From positions 1 to 64,000 of the forward strand of contig CAMKLO010000012.1 in NCBI GenBank assembly GCA_946413655.1: a DNA stretch of 64,000 nucleotides. The letters are read 5' to 3'. This DNA is from an uncultured Fibrobacter sp. (lineage in GTDB: Bacteria > Fibrobacterota > Fibrobacteria > Fibrobacterales > Fibrobacteraceae). Below, piece by piece: positions 17,032-25,852 of the stretch (within the stretch, counting starts at the first letter, position 1; every line of letters begins with the position of its first letter). Under the pieces are notes generated by a model that worked only from the letters and a program-made list of their open reading frames with translations, had not been told where the DNA came from and did not search any database. The translations under genes and the position numbers were made by a program.

Positions 17032-17928
17032 TTACTTGGCTTCGAAGTAGTAAGTCTGGACAGTCTTTCCGTCCTGGGAGAGCTGGATAATCTGCTTGCC
17101 CTTCGGGAGGTCGCCAGTAATCTTGAAGAGGTTTTCAGCAACGTATTCGACCTTGAGGTCAGTGCCCTTGTCCTTAACCGGGAACACGCCGTTCGTTTCG
17201 CCAGCGCCAAAGCCCTTGCAGTCCTTGTGGGAGGCGATCGAAGCGACAACGGCCGGATAGGTCTTTGCCGTGAGAGCAGTCGTCACAGAGGAAGCGTTGC
17301 GGTAGAAGACTTCGAGCTTGCCTTCGATGACACGCGGATCCGGGAGGTTCGTGACCTTTGTGACAACCTGGGCGGCAGGAGCCGGTTTGTGCTTTTTCTT
17401 GCCCTTCTTGCCCTTCTTCGGGACACCAATCTTTTCGGCAATGCTTGCAGTAGCGCTTTCGACCTGCTGCGGCATCGACAAACGGTAACCGACGATAGAT
17501 TCGTCGCAGTTGGTAGAATAGACGACCCACTGGTTCGAAATCTTGAGCGGTCCTTCCGGAGTACCCTGGTACAGACCCGGTTCTACCTGAGAGTTGTAAA
17601 TGTAGAGACGAAGCGTTGCATTCGGATTCTGTTCCGTCGTCGTAACCGTGGTACGGGTCTTGACATACTTGGAGCGGCCCGCATAAACGCGATAAGTTCC
17701 AGGAGGAACCTTGACAAACTTGAACTTACCCTTGCGGAGTTCCTGGTTGAACTCGTACTTCTTCGAAAGGGTGGTGTAAATCGTGGAGTCCATACCAACG
17801 GTAGGCATTTCCAACGGCTTACCGGTGAAAGCATCGCAAACTTCACCTTCGATGGTACCAGTCTTTTCGCAACCAGTCATGGCGAGAGCGATGATGGCTG
17901 CGGCACAAATGCTAAGTTTCTTTTTCAT
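17032..17928 (-). CDS. lipoprotein with carboxypeptidase-regulatory-like domain
   Basis: A 298-residue lipoprotein (signal MKKKLSICAAA, lipobox LAMTGC). Residues about 24-115 (GTIEGEVCDAFTGKPLEMPTV through VPPGTYRVYAG) look like a carboxypeptidase-D regulatory / prealbumin-like beta-sandwich, which starts with GxVxDxxTGKPL and ends PGxYxV. A Lys-rich linker (KKGKKGKKKHK, near 180) follows, then an unassigned C-terminal domain. GAGGAC precedes the ATG. It lies downstream of the L31 gene but beyond a terminator, so it is probably separately transcribed. Function unknown. Confidence 0.85.
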   Translation of the reverse strand: MKKKLSICAAAIIALAMTGCEKTGTIEGEVCDAFTGKPLEMPTVGMDSTIYTTLSKKYEFNQELRKGKFKFVKVPPGTYRVYAGRSKYVKTRTTVTTTEQNPNATLRLYIYNSQVEPGLYQGTPEGPLKISNQWVVYSTNCDESIVGYRLSMPQQVESATASIAEKIGVPKKGKKGKKKHKPAPAAQVVTKVTNLPDPRVIEGKLEVFYRNASSVTTALTAKTYPAVVASIASHKDCKGFGAGETNGVFPVKDKGTDLKVEYVAENLFKITGDLPKGKQIIQLSQDGKTVQTYYFEAK

Positions 17929-17951
17929 TTTGCGTCCTCTAGGGTTAATAA

Positions 17952-17978
17952 GAGAAAAGCCTCCCTAATTAGGGAGGC
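17952..17978 (-). terminator. terminator after rpmE2
   Basis: Perfect palindrome GCCTCCCTAATTAGGGAGGC followed on the minus strand by TTTTCTC. Confidence 0.88.
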
Positions 17979-17994
17979 CCTAAACTTTAGAAGA

Positions 17995-18303
17995 TTAAGC
18001 TTCTTCTTCAGCCTTGACCGGTGCAGCCTTGCGAGTCTTACGCTTTGCAGTGGTGATATTGGCACCGCCGCCATAGCGCTTGTTGAAGCTGTCGATACGG
18101 CCAGCCGTATCCACGCGATGCTGCTTGCCCGTCCAGAACGGATGGGTATCAGCCGTAATTTCGAGAGAAATTACGCTATATTCAACACCATCGATAGTCT
18201 TCTTTTCGGCGGAAGACTTCGTGGAGCGGGTGATGTATTCTTTACCCGTATTCGCATCGACGAACACGACCGGTTGATAATTAGGGTGGATACCTTCTTT
18301 CAT
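17995..18303 (-). CDS. rpmE2: 50S ribosomal protein L31, type B
   Basis: A 102-residue bL31. The sequence KEGIHPNYQPVVFVDANTGKEY, the S-x-EITADTHPFWTG block and a C-terminal NKRYG are diagnostic. The zinc-binding CxxC of type A is absent, so this is the zinc-independent form. A 15-residue Lys/Ala/Glu extension follows NKRYGG. AGGAAG precedes the ATG. Monocistronic, followed by a strong terminator. Confidence 0.97.
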   Translation of the reverse strand: MKEGIHPNYQPVVFVDANTGKEYITRSTKSSAEKKTIDGVEYSVISLEITADTHPFWTGKQHRVDTAGRIDSFNKRYGGGANITTAKRKTRKAAPVKAEEEA

Positions 18304-18400
18304 TATAAAACTTCCTGTGAAGTAAATGTTGAGAGCTAAAATTTAGTTGTTTTTCGGGAATTTGGCAAGCGTGGGCTTCATTTTTAGTATTTTTTACAAC

Positions 18401-19003
18401 ATGAAATCTCTATTGTCGCTCTGTTTTTTGTCCTGTTTTTTGCTTTTGGCCTGCGAAAAAGACCATCCGACCATTAAAATCATACAGGTCAACAAGAAAA
18501 TGGTCCTTGAAGATTGGCCCGACAGCATCTATATTGCCTCGCTGGACTCTATTTTGGCTCTTGAACCCGTCAAAAAAGGCAAGGATTCCGTCGATGTGAA
18601 CCTGACCATGAACACATCCAAGATGCCGACTTTCAAATTGCCGCCGTCTGTCACCGGGAAACCGAACAACCAGAAAAAAACATCAACAAAAACGAAAAAC
18701 GACAAGTCCGCCGCCAAGCACGCACCAGAGGTTGCTAAGCCAAACCATTCAGCCGAAAATTTTGCGGCCAAATTCTCGAACGCGCTCTCGGCACTCCAGT
18801 CCGACCCGTCCAACAAGAGCCTTTACAAAACTGTCACGGCAAACGACGGAGAAGACCTGTTCAAATTGCTCCGCAGGACTTACGGTGCAGGAACGCAGAG
18901 CCTCCCCCACTTTTACGTGCTCTCCTCCCTGCAGTCCGTCAACCCAGGTGTGTCGTTGGAACATCTGAACGCGGGCGATAAGGTGAGAGTTCCCAAATTG
19001 TAG
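18401..19003 (+). CDS. lipoprotein with LysM-like C-terminus
   Basis: A 200-residue lipoprotein, starting at the ATG at 18401 where the signal MKSLLSLCFLSCFLLLAC begins; the upstream in-frame ATG would give a doubtful leader. A Lys/Thr/Pro-rich linker covers about residues 85-130. The last 60 residues (VTANDGEDLFKLLRRTYG ... SLQSVNPG ... LNAGDKVRVPKL) have the layout of a LysM domain: a start with D and L, a central L-x-x-x-NP, and a closing GDKVRVP. It may anchor to peptidoglycan. No clear Shine-Dalgarno sequence. Confidence 0.8.
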   Translation: MKSLLSLCFLSCFLLLACEKDHPTIKIIQVNKKMVLEDWPDSIYIASLDSILALEPVKKGKDSVDVNLTMNTSKMPTFKLPPSVTGKPNNQKKTSTKTKNDKSAAKHAPEVAKPNHSAENFAAKFSNALSALQSDPSNKSLYKTVTANDGEDLFKLLRRTYGAGTQSLPHFYVLSSLQSVNPGVSLEHLNAGDKVRVPKL

Positions 19004-19041
19004 CTGTCGCAGTGGTTAGGGCGACTTCGTCGCAGTAAACA

Positions 19042-19160
19042 GTGGTTAGTGGTTAGCAGGCAATAGGAAATTGGAAGGATGGCGTCATTCTGAGCCATTT
19101 GATGGCGAAGAATCCAGTGACCTTTACTGGATCCTTCCACCTACGGTGTCAGGATGACAA
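19042..19160. repeat. heptad run plus GTCATCCTGA-type element
   Basis: 19042-19074 reads in 7-mers (GTGGTTA, GTGGTTA, GCAGGCA, ATAGGAA). It is followed by CATTCTGAGCC...AATCCAGT and ACTGGATCC...TCAGGATGACA, two opposed copies of the dispersed element also found at 25983, 33856 and 38676. Confidence 0.7.
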
Positions 19161-19224
19161 AAGCATAAGAATTTCACATTCTCTCGTCCCTCACCCCACA
19201 CCTCATTTGCCCATAGCCCACTGC

Positions 19225-20607
19225 CTAGAACAGCGTTTTTGCGCCAAAGCCGAGCACGCCGTCTAGATAATCGCACCCGTTGCGGAGTGCGTAGTAAATG
19301 CTAAAGCTCCACGACTTGCGGTACTGCGTAAAACCTATGCCATAATCATGTTCACGGGCCCAACCGTGGAACGGCCTCATCCGCCTATACAGTCCCGGCT
19401 GGTAGAACAACTCAATCGACAAGTCGTAACCGTCCTGCCAAAGCAGTGATGCCTGCGAAAAGCCATACGCCCGCGTCCGAGTAAAGCCGTACATCATCCC
19501 CTTGAACGAGTTCATCCCGCCCAAGCTGAACATGTCCTCGCGTGCAAACGAGCCGCCCGACGGAAGCATCGTACCGGCAGCAGCAGAATACCGCATAATG
19601 AAATTTTTCCACACGGGAACGTAATGCACGAAGGACGATTCCAGCCGCAGGTAGCTGTCGAGCGAATCGGGACGGTCCATCATCCACGCCAGCGAGACGT
19701 CCAAGGACGTGCCGCGCCGTGGCAAAACGCTACGGTCAAGCGAGACGTACGAAAGTTCGAACGTAGAACTCTTTTCGTCGTTCCCGATTCCAACAAACGC
19801 AGACACTTCGAAATTAAACCCGACGTTCCGCGACACGCCCACTTCCAGCCGCGAATTGCGCGATAGCGAATCGTCCTCGAAGAATCCGCGAACAAGCACG
19901 TCCCACGATGTCCCGAAGATAAACCTTTCGCGGTACGAGCCTTCCAGGCGGCGGGAATTCTCCTGCGATGTTCCCTCCAGACGCAAGTCTCGTCCCGTGC
20001 CCAAAATGTTGTACAAAGCGAGATCGACATGCCCGTCCCAGACATTTTCGTCACTCGAATACGTGAGAAAACCTTCTGCATAAGATATAGCCGTCGCACG
20101 CATGGAATACGCAGGGATAACGCGATTGCGTACGGGGTCACGGAACAAGCGGACATCCGCCGTTTTGTCATAATAACCTAAACGCGATAGTTTTCTATCG
20201 GAGCGCTCCAAATCCGAAAGCGATACAGGGCCATCAATTTCAATTCCCGTAAGTTGCCTAAAGACTTCTATATCCGTCGCACCCGAATCCAGATTTTCAG
20301 GTTCGCCCCACACCCAGGCGCTTCCGCGCTCGAACTGGCAACGCATAACGCCTACACTATCGACTTCCACCTGCAACTTTGCTCCAAGGAATCCATGGTC
20401 CTCGTAATAACGTAACAACTTTTCCTTCGCCACAGGCCAAGAATCGCAAGGCGCCCCGACAACGTCCCCCATCGTAAGTTCGTCGAACTCGCTGTGTTTA
20501 CCATCCCATTCAATTCGTTCAATGCGGCACGAGGCATGGCCAAAACCGGCACCGAAGAGGAGCGCCGTAAAAGCACAGAACAAAATATTTTGCCACCACC
20601 GCATCAT
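19225..20607 (-). CDS. BamA/TamA-like outer-membrane protein
   Basis: About 460 residues from the ATG at 20607, one base after the upstream stop. A further upstream start would lie inside the preceding gene and precede the signal peptide MMRWWQNILFCAFTALL. After the signal, residues about 30-130 look like a POTRA domain (RIERIEWDGKHSEFDELTMGDVVG..., LLRYYEDHGFLGAKLQVEVD). The rest is a beta-barrel with alternating pattern, a DMFSLGGMNSFKGMMYG turn as in Omp85 proteins, and a terminal Phe (GFGAKTLF). It is short for BamA. It is the last gene of the mglA-mglB operon, so a role in export or surface assembly linked to that module is possible. Confidence 0.82.
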   Translation of the reverse strand: MMRWWQNILFCAFTALLFGAGFGHASCRIERIEWDGKHSEFDELTMGDVVGAPCDSWPVAKEKLLRYYEDHGFLGAKLQVEVDSVGVMRCQFERGSAWVWGEPENLDSGATDIEVFRQLTGIEIDGPVSLSDLERSDRKLSRLGYYDKTADVRLFRDPVRNRVIPAYSMRATAISYAEGFLTYSSDENVWDGHVDLALYNILGTGRDLRLEGTSQENSRRLEGSYRERFIFGTSWDVLVRGFFEDDSLSRNSRLEVGVSRNVGFNFEVSAFVGIGNDEKSSTFELSYVSLDRSVLPRRGTSLDVSLAWMMDRPDSLDSYLRLESSFVHYVPVWKNFIMRYSAAAGTMLPSGGSFAREDMFSLGGMNSFKGMMYGFTRTRAYGFSQASLLWQDGYDLSIELFYQPGLYRRMRPFHGWAREHDYGIGFTQYRKSWSFSIYYALRNGCDYLDGVLGFGAKTLF

Positions 20608-20608
20608 A

Positions 20609-23509
20609 CTAGAAATACGCCTTCGCCTCGCTCGCCAGTTTCTGGAACACATTTTCTTCGGCATCGCCAAAGCGCAAAATGTACCGGAGCGAAAGCGACA
20701 AAAAGTTATTGACTTCTACGGACACCATCGTTTCGAGCCTGTACGTAACGCCGTCGCCAAAGCCGGACATCATCTGGTATGGGATCACCCCATCGTGTTT
20801 ATTCATTTGTATGGACGCAAACGAAATATGGCCATCGACACTTCCCTTTCTCTCGTAACCAAGCCGGATTTCTTCTTCCCATAAGTGCGCCCCGAAAGTC
20901 TCATCCATATCGTCTTCGCCGGAACCTTCCCTGTATCGGATACGCGGAGTCAAGCTGAAGCCCGCAGGCAATTTCCATGTATAAAGTCCTGCAATTTCCC
21001 AGATATTCCAATCCAGTTTTTGAAGCGCCGTCAAATGAACTTTTTCAAAAGTATTTTCAACCCCCACATAATGATCGTCATTTATCTCAAACCCGGCCGT
21101 AACTTTATGGTCGAACATGTCCTGGTAATACCCGGTAGAAGACATTTTCTTCTCGTAATTTGCACTCGGATTGTACGTTGCAGACAAACCGGACGGATGA
21201 TTCCAAGCAAGGCTAGCCTCCCACGAGACCGTTCCCGCCGTCACGCCACGCAAAGCGGAAGGCGCTACCGGAGGGAAATAAATCTTTTTACCAGTCGTAT
21301 CTTCGGCCTCGGAATGGAACGATGCACTAAGCGTGATATCGCGCAAGAAACCTTGGGTAATGCCAAGCGAAACTCCGGGATTCCATTCCAACGAGGCTTC
21401 GAAGGTCGCATTCGACGAAAGTACAGCACCAACAGAATCGTTGCGCCCCATACCTTCATAGACAAAGTCACCATTATCGACACCCTCGATAAATGCACCC
21501 GTGAGGCTATCGTAGCGCACATCGCCCGTTCCCTTCGCTACAGCCTTGTAAATCGCCGTATAGGTCTGTTCCGAAGACATCCCGAACTGGTAAGCGACAG
21601 AGCCCTGCACGCCCATGTCGTCATCGCCGAAATTCGCCGACAAGTCACCAATCCAGGAATCAGCTGTTCCAAGCGAATCCGACACCACATGCGAATACTG
21701 CAACAAGTGCGACAAGTTGAACCGACGGAAGTTCGCTTCTGCCGACTGCGTCCACGTCACGGAACTTACGGAATCACGCCAATCCTCGCCGCTCTTCATT
21801 TCGTGCTTGCGCACGGTGAGCGTCCCGACGGATTCCTTCACGTTCCATAAATCCTCGTTGAGCGTCGCGCCGACTGCAGTCTTTACGTAACCGCGCTCCG
21901 TCTCATGCCCTAGCGAATCCCGCACCGAATAGCGGACATCGCCGCTGCCGAACGGCCTAAAGAATCCCTGCAAGAACTCCGACGAGAACGTTCCCTGATA
22001 ACGTTTCTGCTCGACCTCTTGCGAACTCGAAACGTACGACGCCGTAAACTCGCTAATCGCTTCCGAACCGCGGTGCACAAGCGAAAGTTGCGACCGCGAA
22101 GAATTCCAACGTTCGTCATCGCCACGGCGATAACCCCACTGCGCCGAACCAAACCAGTCCTTGCCGAGCCGAATCCGAAGCGCAAGTTCATCGTAGTGCA
22201 AATCGCCCCTCAACAACGCACTGTCCAAATCCCATTCGTTACGAAGCGCATACGCATTCCAGTCCCTGTCACTCCCGCCAAAATCCGAAAGCGCAAAACC
22301 TTTTTGAACAAAGTTTCCATAAACAGAAAGTGCCACCGGGAAGGTCTGCATGTTCTGCGTCGAATCCGAAGTCACATACCAACGGAACGCACGACCGCTC
22401 GGGCCACCGACGTTTTTCGAAACGGTATTCGAGTCCATGCGGTTTAAGCCCAGTTCCAAGTCTGCAAAAAAGCGATGTTCCGCCTGCAAGCGAAGCCGCG
22501 CTCCCACGCGCTCGGACATTTTCGGGCGGTGCAGTTCATTCAGCGACGAGTCCCGCAATTCCCCGCCACGGTCATTTTTCAAAAGCTCGTAATCCGCACT
22601 GTCGAGCGTATTCTTGCGCATGCGGTCCACATCGTTTTCCAAATGGAATCCAGACACATCGAAGAACACGTTCTCGAACCGGAGGCTCCCGCGAAACGCG
22701 TACATCGTATAAATATCGTCGCTCATGTAAGCGTCATATTCCACGAGGATTTCATCATCCGTCCCCGGAATAATCCCGTTCTTAAAGTCTAGAAGGCCAC
22801 CCGCGTAATTCACCTCGTAATCGCGATTACGGACAAGTTTCACGCCATTCAACCAGACCTTTTCGGAATTGGGGACAACCGAAATAAAACCGCCTGATTC
22901 GTCCAAGTGATAACCTTCGCGTTGTCCTTGCACGCCGCCAAACGACCACGAATAATGCGAGACCTCGTCCGTACCCCAGGCACCGCTCACCTCAGAGCCG
23001 CGATAACGCAACGTCGCCATGGCGCCAAGCGTCGAGCGTTCAAACGATGTCAGCCCCATGGAACGGTCTTCCCACGTAAAGTCGCCCAAATGGAGCATGG
23101 CATACGGAGATTCCACCCTAAAATAAATTTGATCGACATCTTGGAGCGTTGCCGTGGTCTGGTCGCCCGCCTTACGATCGACATCCGACAAAAGTGCGTC
23201 GATATAAACACTATCGGTAAGCCGCCCTTGAATCGAGAGCCGCAGTTCCTGATCGACCTGTGTGCCGCCGTCGCCCACCGTCACCTGCATCGTCTTGTAG
23301 CCGTGCGTCTCGATTTCGGCACGAGACGAATCCTGCGCATCCGAACGCACATTCGAAGACGCAGCCGAAGTCACGGCATTTCCTGCATCACCTTCATCAA
23401 GCGATGCACTTTTTTCAAGAATAGAAGGGTTCCAAACAGGGAGCGAATCTACATCCAACGCAAAGGCTAAACTGACAAACAGCAGGCCCAGACAGGGAAT
23501 CGACCGCAT
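20609..23509 (-). CDS. large outer-membrane beta-barrel protein of unknown function
   Basis: A 966-residue exported protein: signal MRSIPCLGLLFVSLAFA, an acidic/Ser-rich region to about residue 60, then a beta-rich protein to a C-terminal aromatic (EAKAYF). Alternating hydrophobic and polar strands with many Tyr, Trp and Asp-rich turns fit a large barrel. A segment near 225-250 (WLNGVKLVRNRDYEVNYAGG) is a short motif also seen in large surface proteins such as SprA; that similarity is weak. It is preceded by the DUF2914-like gene and followed within one base by the BamA-like gene. I do not recognise a family. Confidence 0.78.
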   Translation of the reverse strand: MRSIPCLGLLFVSLAFALDVDSLPVWNPSILEKSASLDEGDAGNAVTSAASSNVRSDAQDSSRAEIETHGYKTMQVTVGDGGTQVDQELRLSIQGRLTDSVYIDALLSDVDRKAGDQTTATLQDVDQIYFRVESPYAMLHLGDFTWEDRSMGLTSFERSTLGAMATLRYRGSEVSGAWGTDEVSHYSWSFGGVQGQREGYHLDESGGFISVVPNSEKVWLNGVKLVRNRDYEVNYAGGLLDFKNGIIPGTDDEILVEYDAYMSDDIYTMYAFRGSLRFENVFFDVSGFHLENDVDRMRKNTLDSADYELLKNDRGGELRDSSLNELHRPKMSERVGARLRLQAEHRFFADLELGLNRMDSNTVSKNVGGPSGRAFRWYVTSDSTQNMQTFPVALSVYGNFVQKGFALSDFGGSDRDWNAYALRNEWDLDSALLRGDLHYDELALRIRLGKDWFGSAQWGYRRGDDERWNSSRSQLSLVHRGSEAISEFTASYVSSSQEVEQKRYQGTFSSEFLQGFFRPFGSGDVRYSVRDSLGHETERGYVKTAVGATLNEDLWNVKESVGTLTVRKHEMKSGEDWRDSVSSVTWTQSAEANFRRFNLSHLLQYSHVVSDSLGTADSWIGDLSANFGDDDMGVQGSVAYQFGMSSEQTYTAIYKAVAKGTGDVRYDSLTGAFIEGVDNGDFVYEGMGRNDSVGAVLSSNATFEASLEWNPGVSLGITQGFLRDITLSASFHSEAEDTTGKKIYFPPVAPSALRGVTAGTVSWEASLAWNHPSGLSATYNPSANYEKKMSSTGYYQDMFDHKVTAGFEINDDHYVGVENTFEKVHLTALQKLDWNIWEIAGLYTWKLPAGFSLTPRIRYREGSGEDDMDETFGAHLWEEEIRLGYERKGSVDGHISFASIQMNKHDGVIPYQMMSGFGDGVTYRLETMVSVEVNNFLSLSLRYILRFGDAEENVFQKLASEAKAYF

Positions 23510-23515
23510 ACAAAA

Positions 23516-23983
23516 TTACCGGGAAGGAGTCACAATGCGGAACTGTCTACTAGCGAGCAGCTTCCGGCCAGCCACCAAATCGACACTCCATTCCCCAAGT
23601 TCAACCATGTCCGAAGCCAGCATAGAACTGCAAACGTCACCTGTCAGGTTACAAGGTTCCGCATAAATGGTATCTATCCCCTTGTACCAAATGTGGACAA
23701 GCGAATCTTCCTGGTAGCTGGCAGAATTCGTGACGACCGAAAACACGTAAAGTCTCGTATTTTCTTCAAAGACGCTGTCGGTGCCGAAGGGTTCCCCGTT
23801 CACGATATGGCGGCAGACAGAACTGGTAGCCGGAGAAAGTTCGACGTCGGTAGAATCTGAAAAATTAACGTCGTCGTCAATAAAGAATGCGACAAAACGG
23901 TGAACAAAAAAAGTACAAAAGACAACAATCGCAAAGACGGTCGTCTTTCTCAAATTCCTCAGTGGCGGAAACTTGCCTGCCAC
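23516..23983 (-). CDS. membrane-anchored DUF2914-like protein
   Basis: A 155-residue protein with one N-terminal membrane segment (TTVFAIVVFCTFFVHRFVAFF, about 14-34). A periplasmic domain follows whose layout (RLYVFSVVTN ... VHIWYKG ... SSMLASDMVELGEWSVDLV ... LLASRQFRIV) resembles DUF2914. The start is GTG at 23983, with AGGAGG five bases upstream. It sits 8 bases after mglB and 6 bases before the big barrel gene, so it is a firm member of the operon. Function unknown; it could link cytoplasmic MglA/MglB to the envelope, which is inference. Confidence 0.75.
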   Translation of the reverse strand: MAGKFPPLRNLRKTTVFAIVVFCTFFVHRFVAFFIDDDVNFSDSTDVELSPATSSVCRHIVNGEPFGTDSVFEENTRLYVFSVVTNSASYQEDSLVHIWYKGIDTIYAEPCNLTGDVCSSMLASDMVELGEWSVDLVAGRKLLASRQFRIVTPSR

Positions 23984-23991
23984 AAGACCTC

Positions 23992-24417
23992 CTACCGGAC
24001 AAGACTGCTCGTATTCTGCGTAAACGCAGGAACGGCTTCCTCCAGCTTTTCGACCAGCAAACGGTTGAAATCATCGATGCGGTTCGGAAGCCTGCCCGCA
24101 TTAAAGACCTGAACTAGCAACAGCGACTGGTCAACAGGGGAAATATAGACAGAACGATTTTCGCCCGTAAACGAAACGGACTGGAAGTTCTCACCGCCGA
24201 GCATTACGCCAATCTGGCGCGAAGAGTCAAAAGCGGCAATGCTAAGAACAGCAAGGGGCGTTGCATCTAAATCGGACCCGAGGGTACCGACTTCGGCGAC
24301 AATGTTTCCATCACGATGGCATAGGACAACATATTCGCACTTTACACTCGCCTGGTAAGCGGCCATCAAGCGGCGCACTTTATTAGCATCATCTGAATAA
24401 ATTGTATAATCGCTCAT
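23992..24417 (-). CDS. mglB: roadblock/LC7 domain protein, MglB-like
   Basis: A 141-residue soluble protein of the roadblock/LC7 fold. VVLCHRDGNIVAEVG is the usual strand-turn, followed by the LSIAAFDSSRQIGVMLGGENFQSVSFTGENRSVYISPV core. MglB homologs act as GTPase-activating partners of MglA, setting cell polarity or controlling type IV pili and gliding. It follows mglA by 29 bases on the same strand, the reverse of the order in Myxococcus. The C-terminal 25 residues extend past the core. Confidence 0.88.
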   Translation of the reverse strand: MSDYTIYSDDANKVRRLMAAYQASVKCEYVVLCHRDGNIVAEVGTLGSDLDATPLAVLSIAAFDSSRQIGVMLGGENFQSVSFTGENRSVYISPVDQSLLLVQVFNAGRLPNRIDDFNRLLVEKLEEAVPAFTQNTSSLVR

Positions 24418-24446
24418 ATTCGAATCACACCAAACTCAATTAAACT

Positions 24447-25409
24447 TTACGTATCCTTCGGCTTGTACGGACGCAAGACAATTTCATCATCATCCGCCGA
24501 GGCCCGTTTTTCGACTACGCGGCCGAACGTAGGCATTCTAGGAACGGCAGTCGCCACACGCGGGCGTGCAAACGGCGAAGACATGGCTCCCTTCTGGAAT
24601 AAGCCTGAACCAGCACCGCCGGAGTTCCCCATATTGGCCTGTGGTTTTGCGGCAAACGAAGGCATTCGGAACGGCGACGTAGGCTGTTGCGGAGTTGCTG
24701 CAGCGATATTCTGGGCATTGCCTTGATCCGCACCTTCGGAAACAGTTCCACCGTCCTTTGTAACAGAAACTTCCTGAATGCCGGTATTGTTCGCATTCGC
24801 AGCGGCCTTGCGCAAAAAACCCTGCTTCACGTTGAACTTTTCGATAACCAACATGGCAATTGTCTTCAACGTCGTCACGACACCCTTACCGTTATGGGCG
24901 GTCGCCGGGAAAAACTGAATCTTCTTTTCCGGATTAAGCTGTTCGTTCATCTCGTCCAGGGTAAAGACGTTTTCCATGTCGCGCTTATTGTACTGTAGCA
25001 CGAACGGGATATCGTCCAAGTTCATGCCGTAATCCTGCAAATTCTGACGAAGATTCTGGAGGCTCTCCAAATTTTCAGCCTGACGGGAACGCTGAGAATC
25101 AGCAACAAAAACAATACCATCGACACCGCGAAGCACGAGCTTACGTGTGCTGTTGTAATAAACCTGACCAGGTACAGTATAAAGCTGGAAACGAGTCTTG
25201 AATCCCTTGATGTCGCCCAAGTTCAAAGGCAGAAAGTCAAAGAACAAGGTCCTATCACCTTCTGTAGCAAGCGAGACCATGTCTGTTCGCTTATCTTGGG
25301 GCATTTTTTGATGGATTACCTGGAGGTTTGTAGTTTTACCACTAAGACCAGGACCATAATAAACGACCTTACAGCTTATTTCTCTTGTAGCAAAATTAAT
25401 AGACGACAT
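24447..25409 (-). CDS. mglA: MglA-type small GTPase with long C-terminal tail
   Basis: About 320 residues from the ATG at 25409. This start matches the family N-terminus (SSINFATREISCKVVYYGPG) and has AAGGAATT upstream; the longer reading lacks support. The P-loop is G19-PGLSGKT. TVPGQVYYNSTRKLVLRGVDG is the switch II region, and QYNKRD gives the base-recognition motif. MglA is a Ras-like switch for polarity of motility machinery. Beyond the GTPase core (about residue 195) there is an unusual tail of some 125 residues rich in Ala, Pro, Gly, Asn and Gln, with repeated FRMPSFAA / PRMPTFGR pieces. It heads the operon with mglB and three envelope proteins. Confidence 0.93.
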   Translation of the reverse strand: MSSINFATREISCKVVYYGPGLSGKTTNLQVIHQKMPQDKRTDMVSLATEGDRTLFFDFLPLNLGDIKGFKTRFQLYTVPGQVYYNSTRKLVLRGVDGIVFVADSQRSRQAENLESLQNLRQNLQDYGMNLDDIPFVLQYNKRDMENVFTLDEMNEQLNPEKKIQFFPATAHNGKGVVTTLKTIAMLVIEKFNVKQGFLRKAAANANNTGIQEVSVTKDGGTVSEGADQGNAQNIAAATPQQPTSPFRMPSFAAKPQANMGNSGGAGSGLFQKGAMSSPFARPRVATAVPRMPTFGRVVEKRASADDDEIVLRPYKPKDT

Positions 25410-25591
25410 TATAATTCCTTGAAACCCAATACTTAATCTAGTAAAAAACTTCGCCAAACTTAAAAAAAAATTGTTTATTTCGGCTTTTTTTGACCAATTT
25501 TAGCATTTCAAGCAAATTGCACAATACAAAACAACCCGATACACCCTTGGCATATCGGTTCATTTTGTTTTAAAAATCTTTAAAGATTTAA

Positions 25592-25852
25592 TTAAGCGAG
25601 GCCGTTGATGACCTTAGCAACCTTGGCCTTGTAGTTGGCAGCACGGTTGGCGCAGAAACCAGCGCGGTGAGAAACGGCAGCCTTGTCGAGCATGCTGAAG
25701 AGTTTCGGCATTTCTTCGAGGGCAGCAGCTTTCGTAGAAGCGGTACGGATAACCTTGAGGCTAGCACGGATAGCGCTACGAGTGGAACGGTTCATTGCGT
25801 TGGCCTTTTCGGCCTGGAGCAAACGCTTTTTGCAAGACTTGTGTTGAGGCAC
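25592..25852 (-). CDS. rpsT: 30S ribosomal protein S20
   Basis: An 86-residue basic helical protein matching bS20: the N-terminal PQHKSCKKRLLQAEKAN, the central NRSTRSAIRASLK and the C-terminal HRAGFCANRAANYKAKVAKVIN. It binds 16S rRNA during 30S assembly. The gene is monocistronic, with an AT-rich gap to mglA and a GACGAGA repeat array upstream. Confidence 0.96.
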   Translation of the reverse strand: MPQHKSCKKRLLQAEKANAMNRSTRSAIRASLKVIRTASTKAAALEEMPKLFSMLDKAAVSHRAGFCANRAANYKAKVAKVINGLA

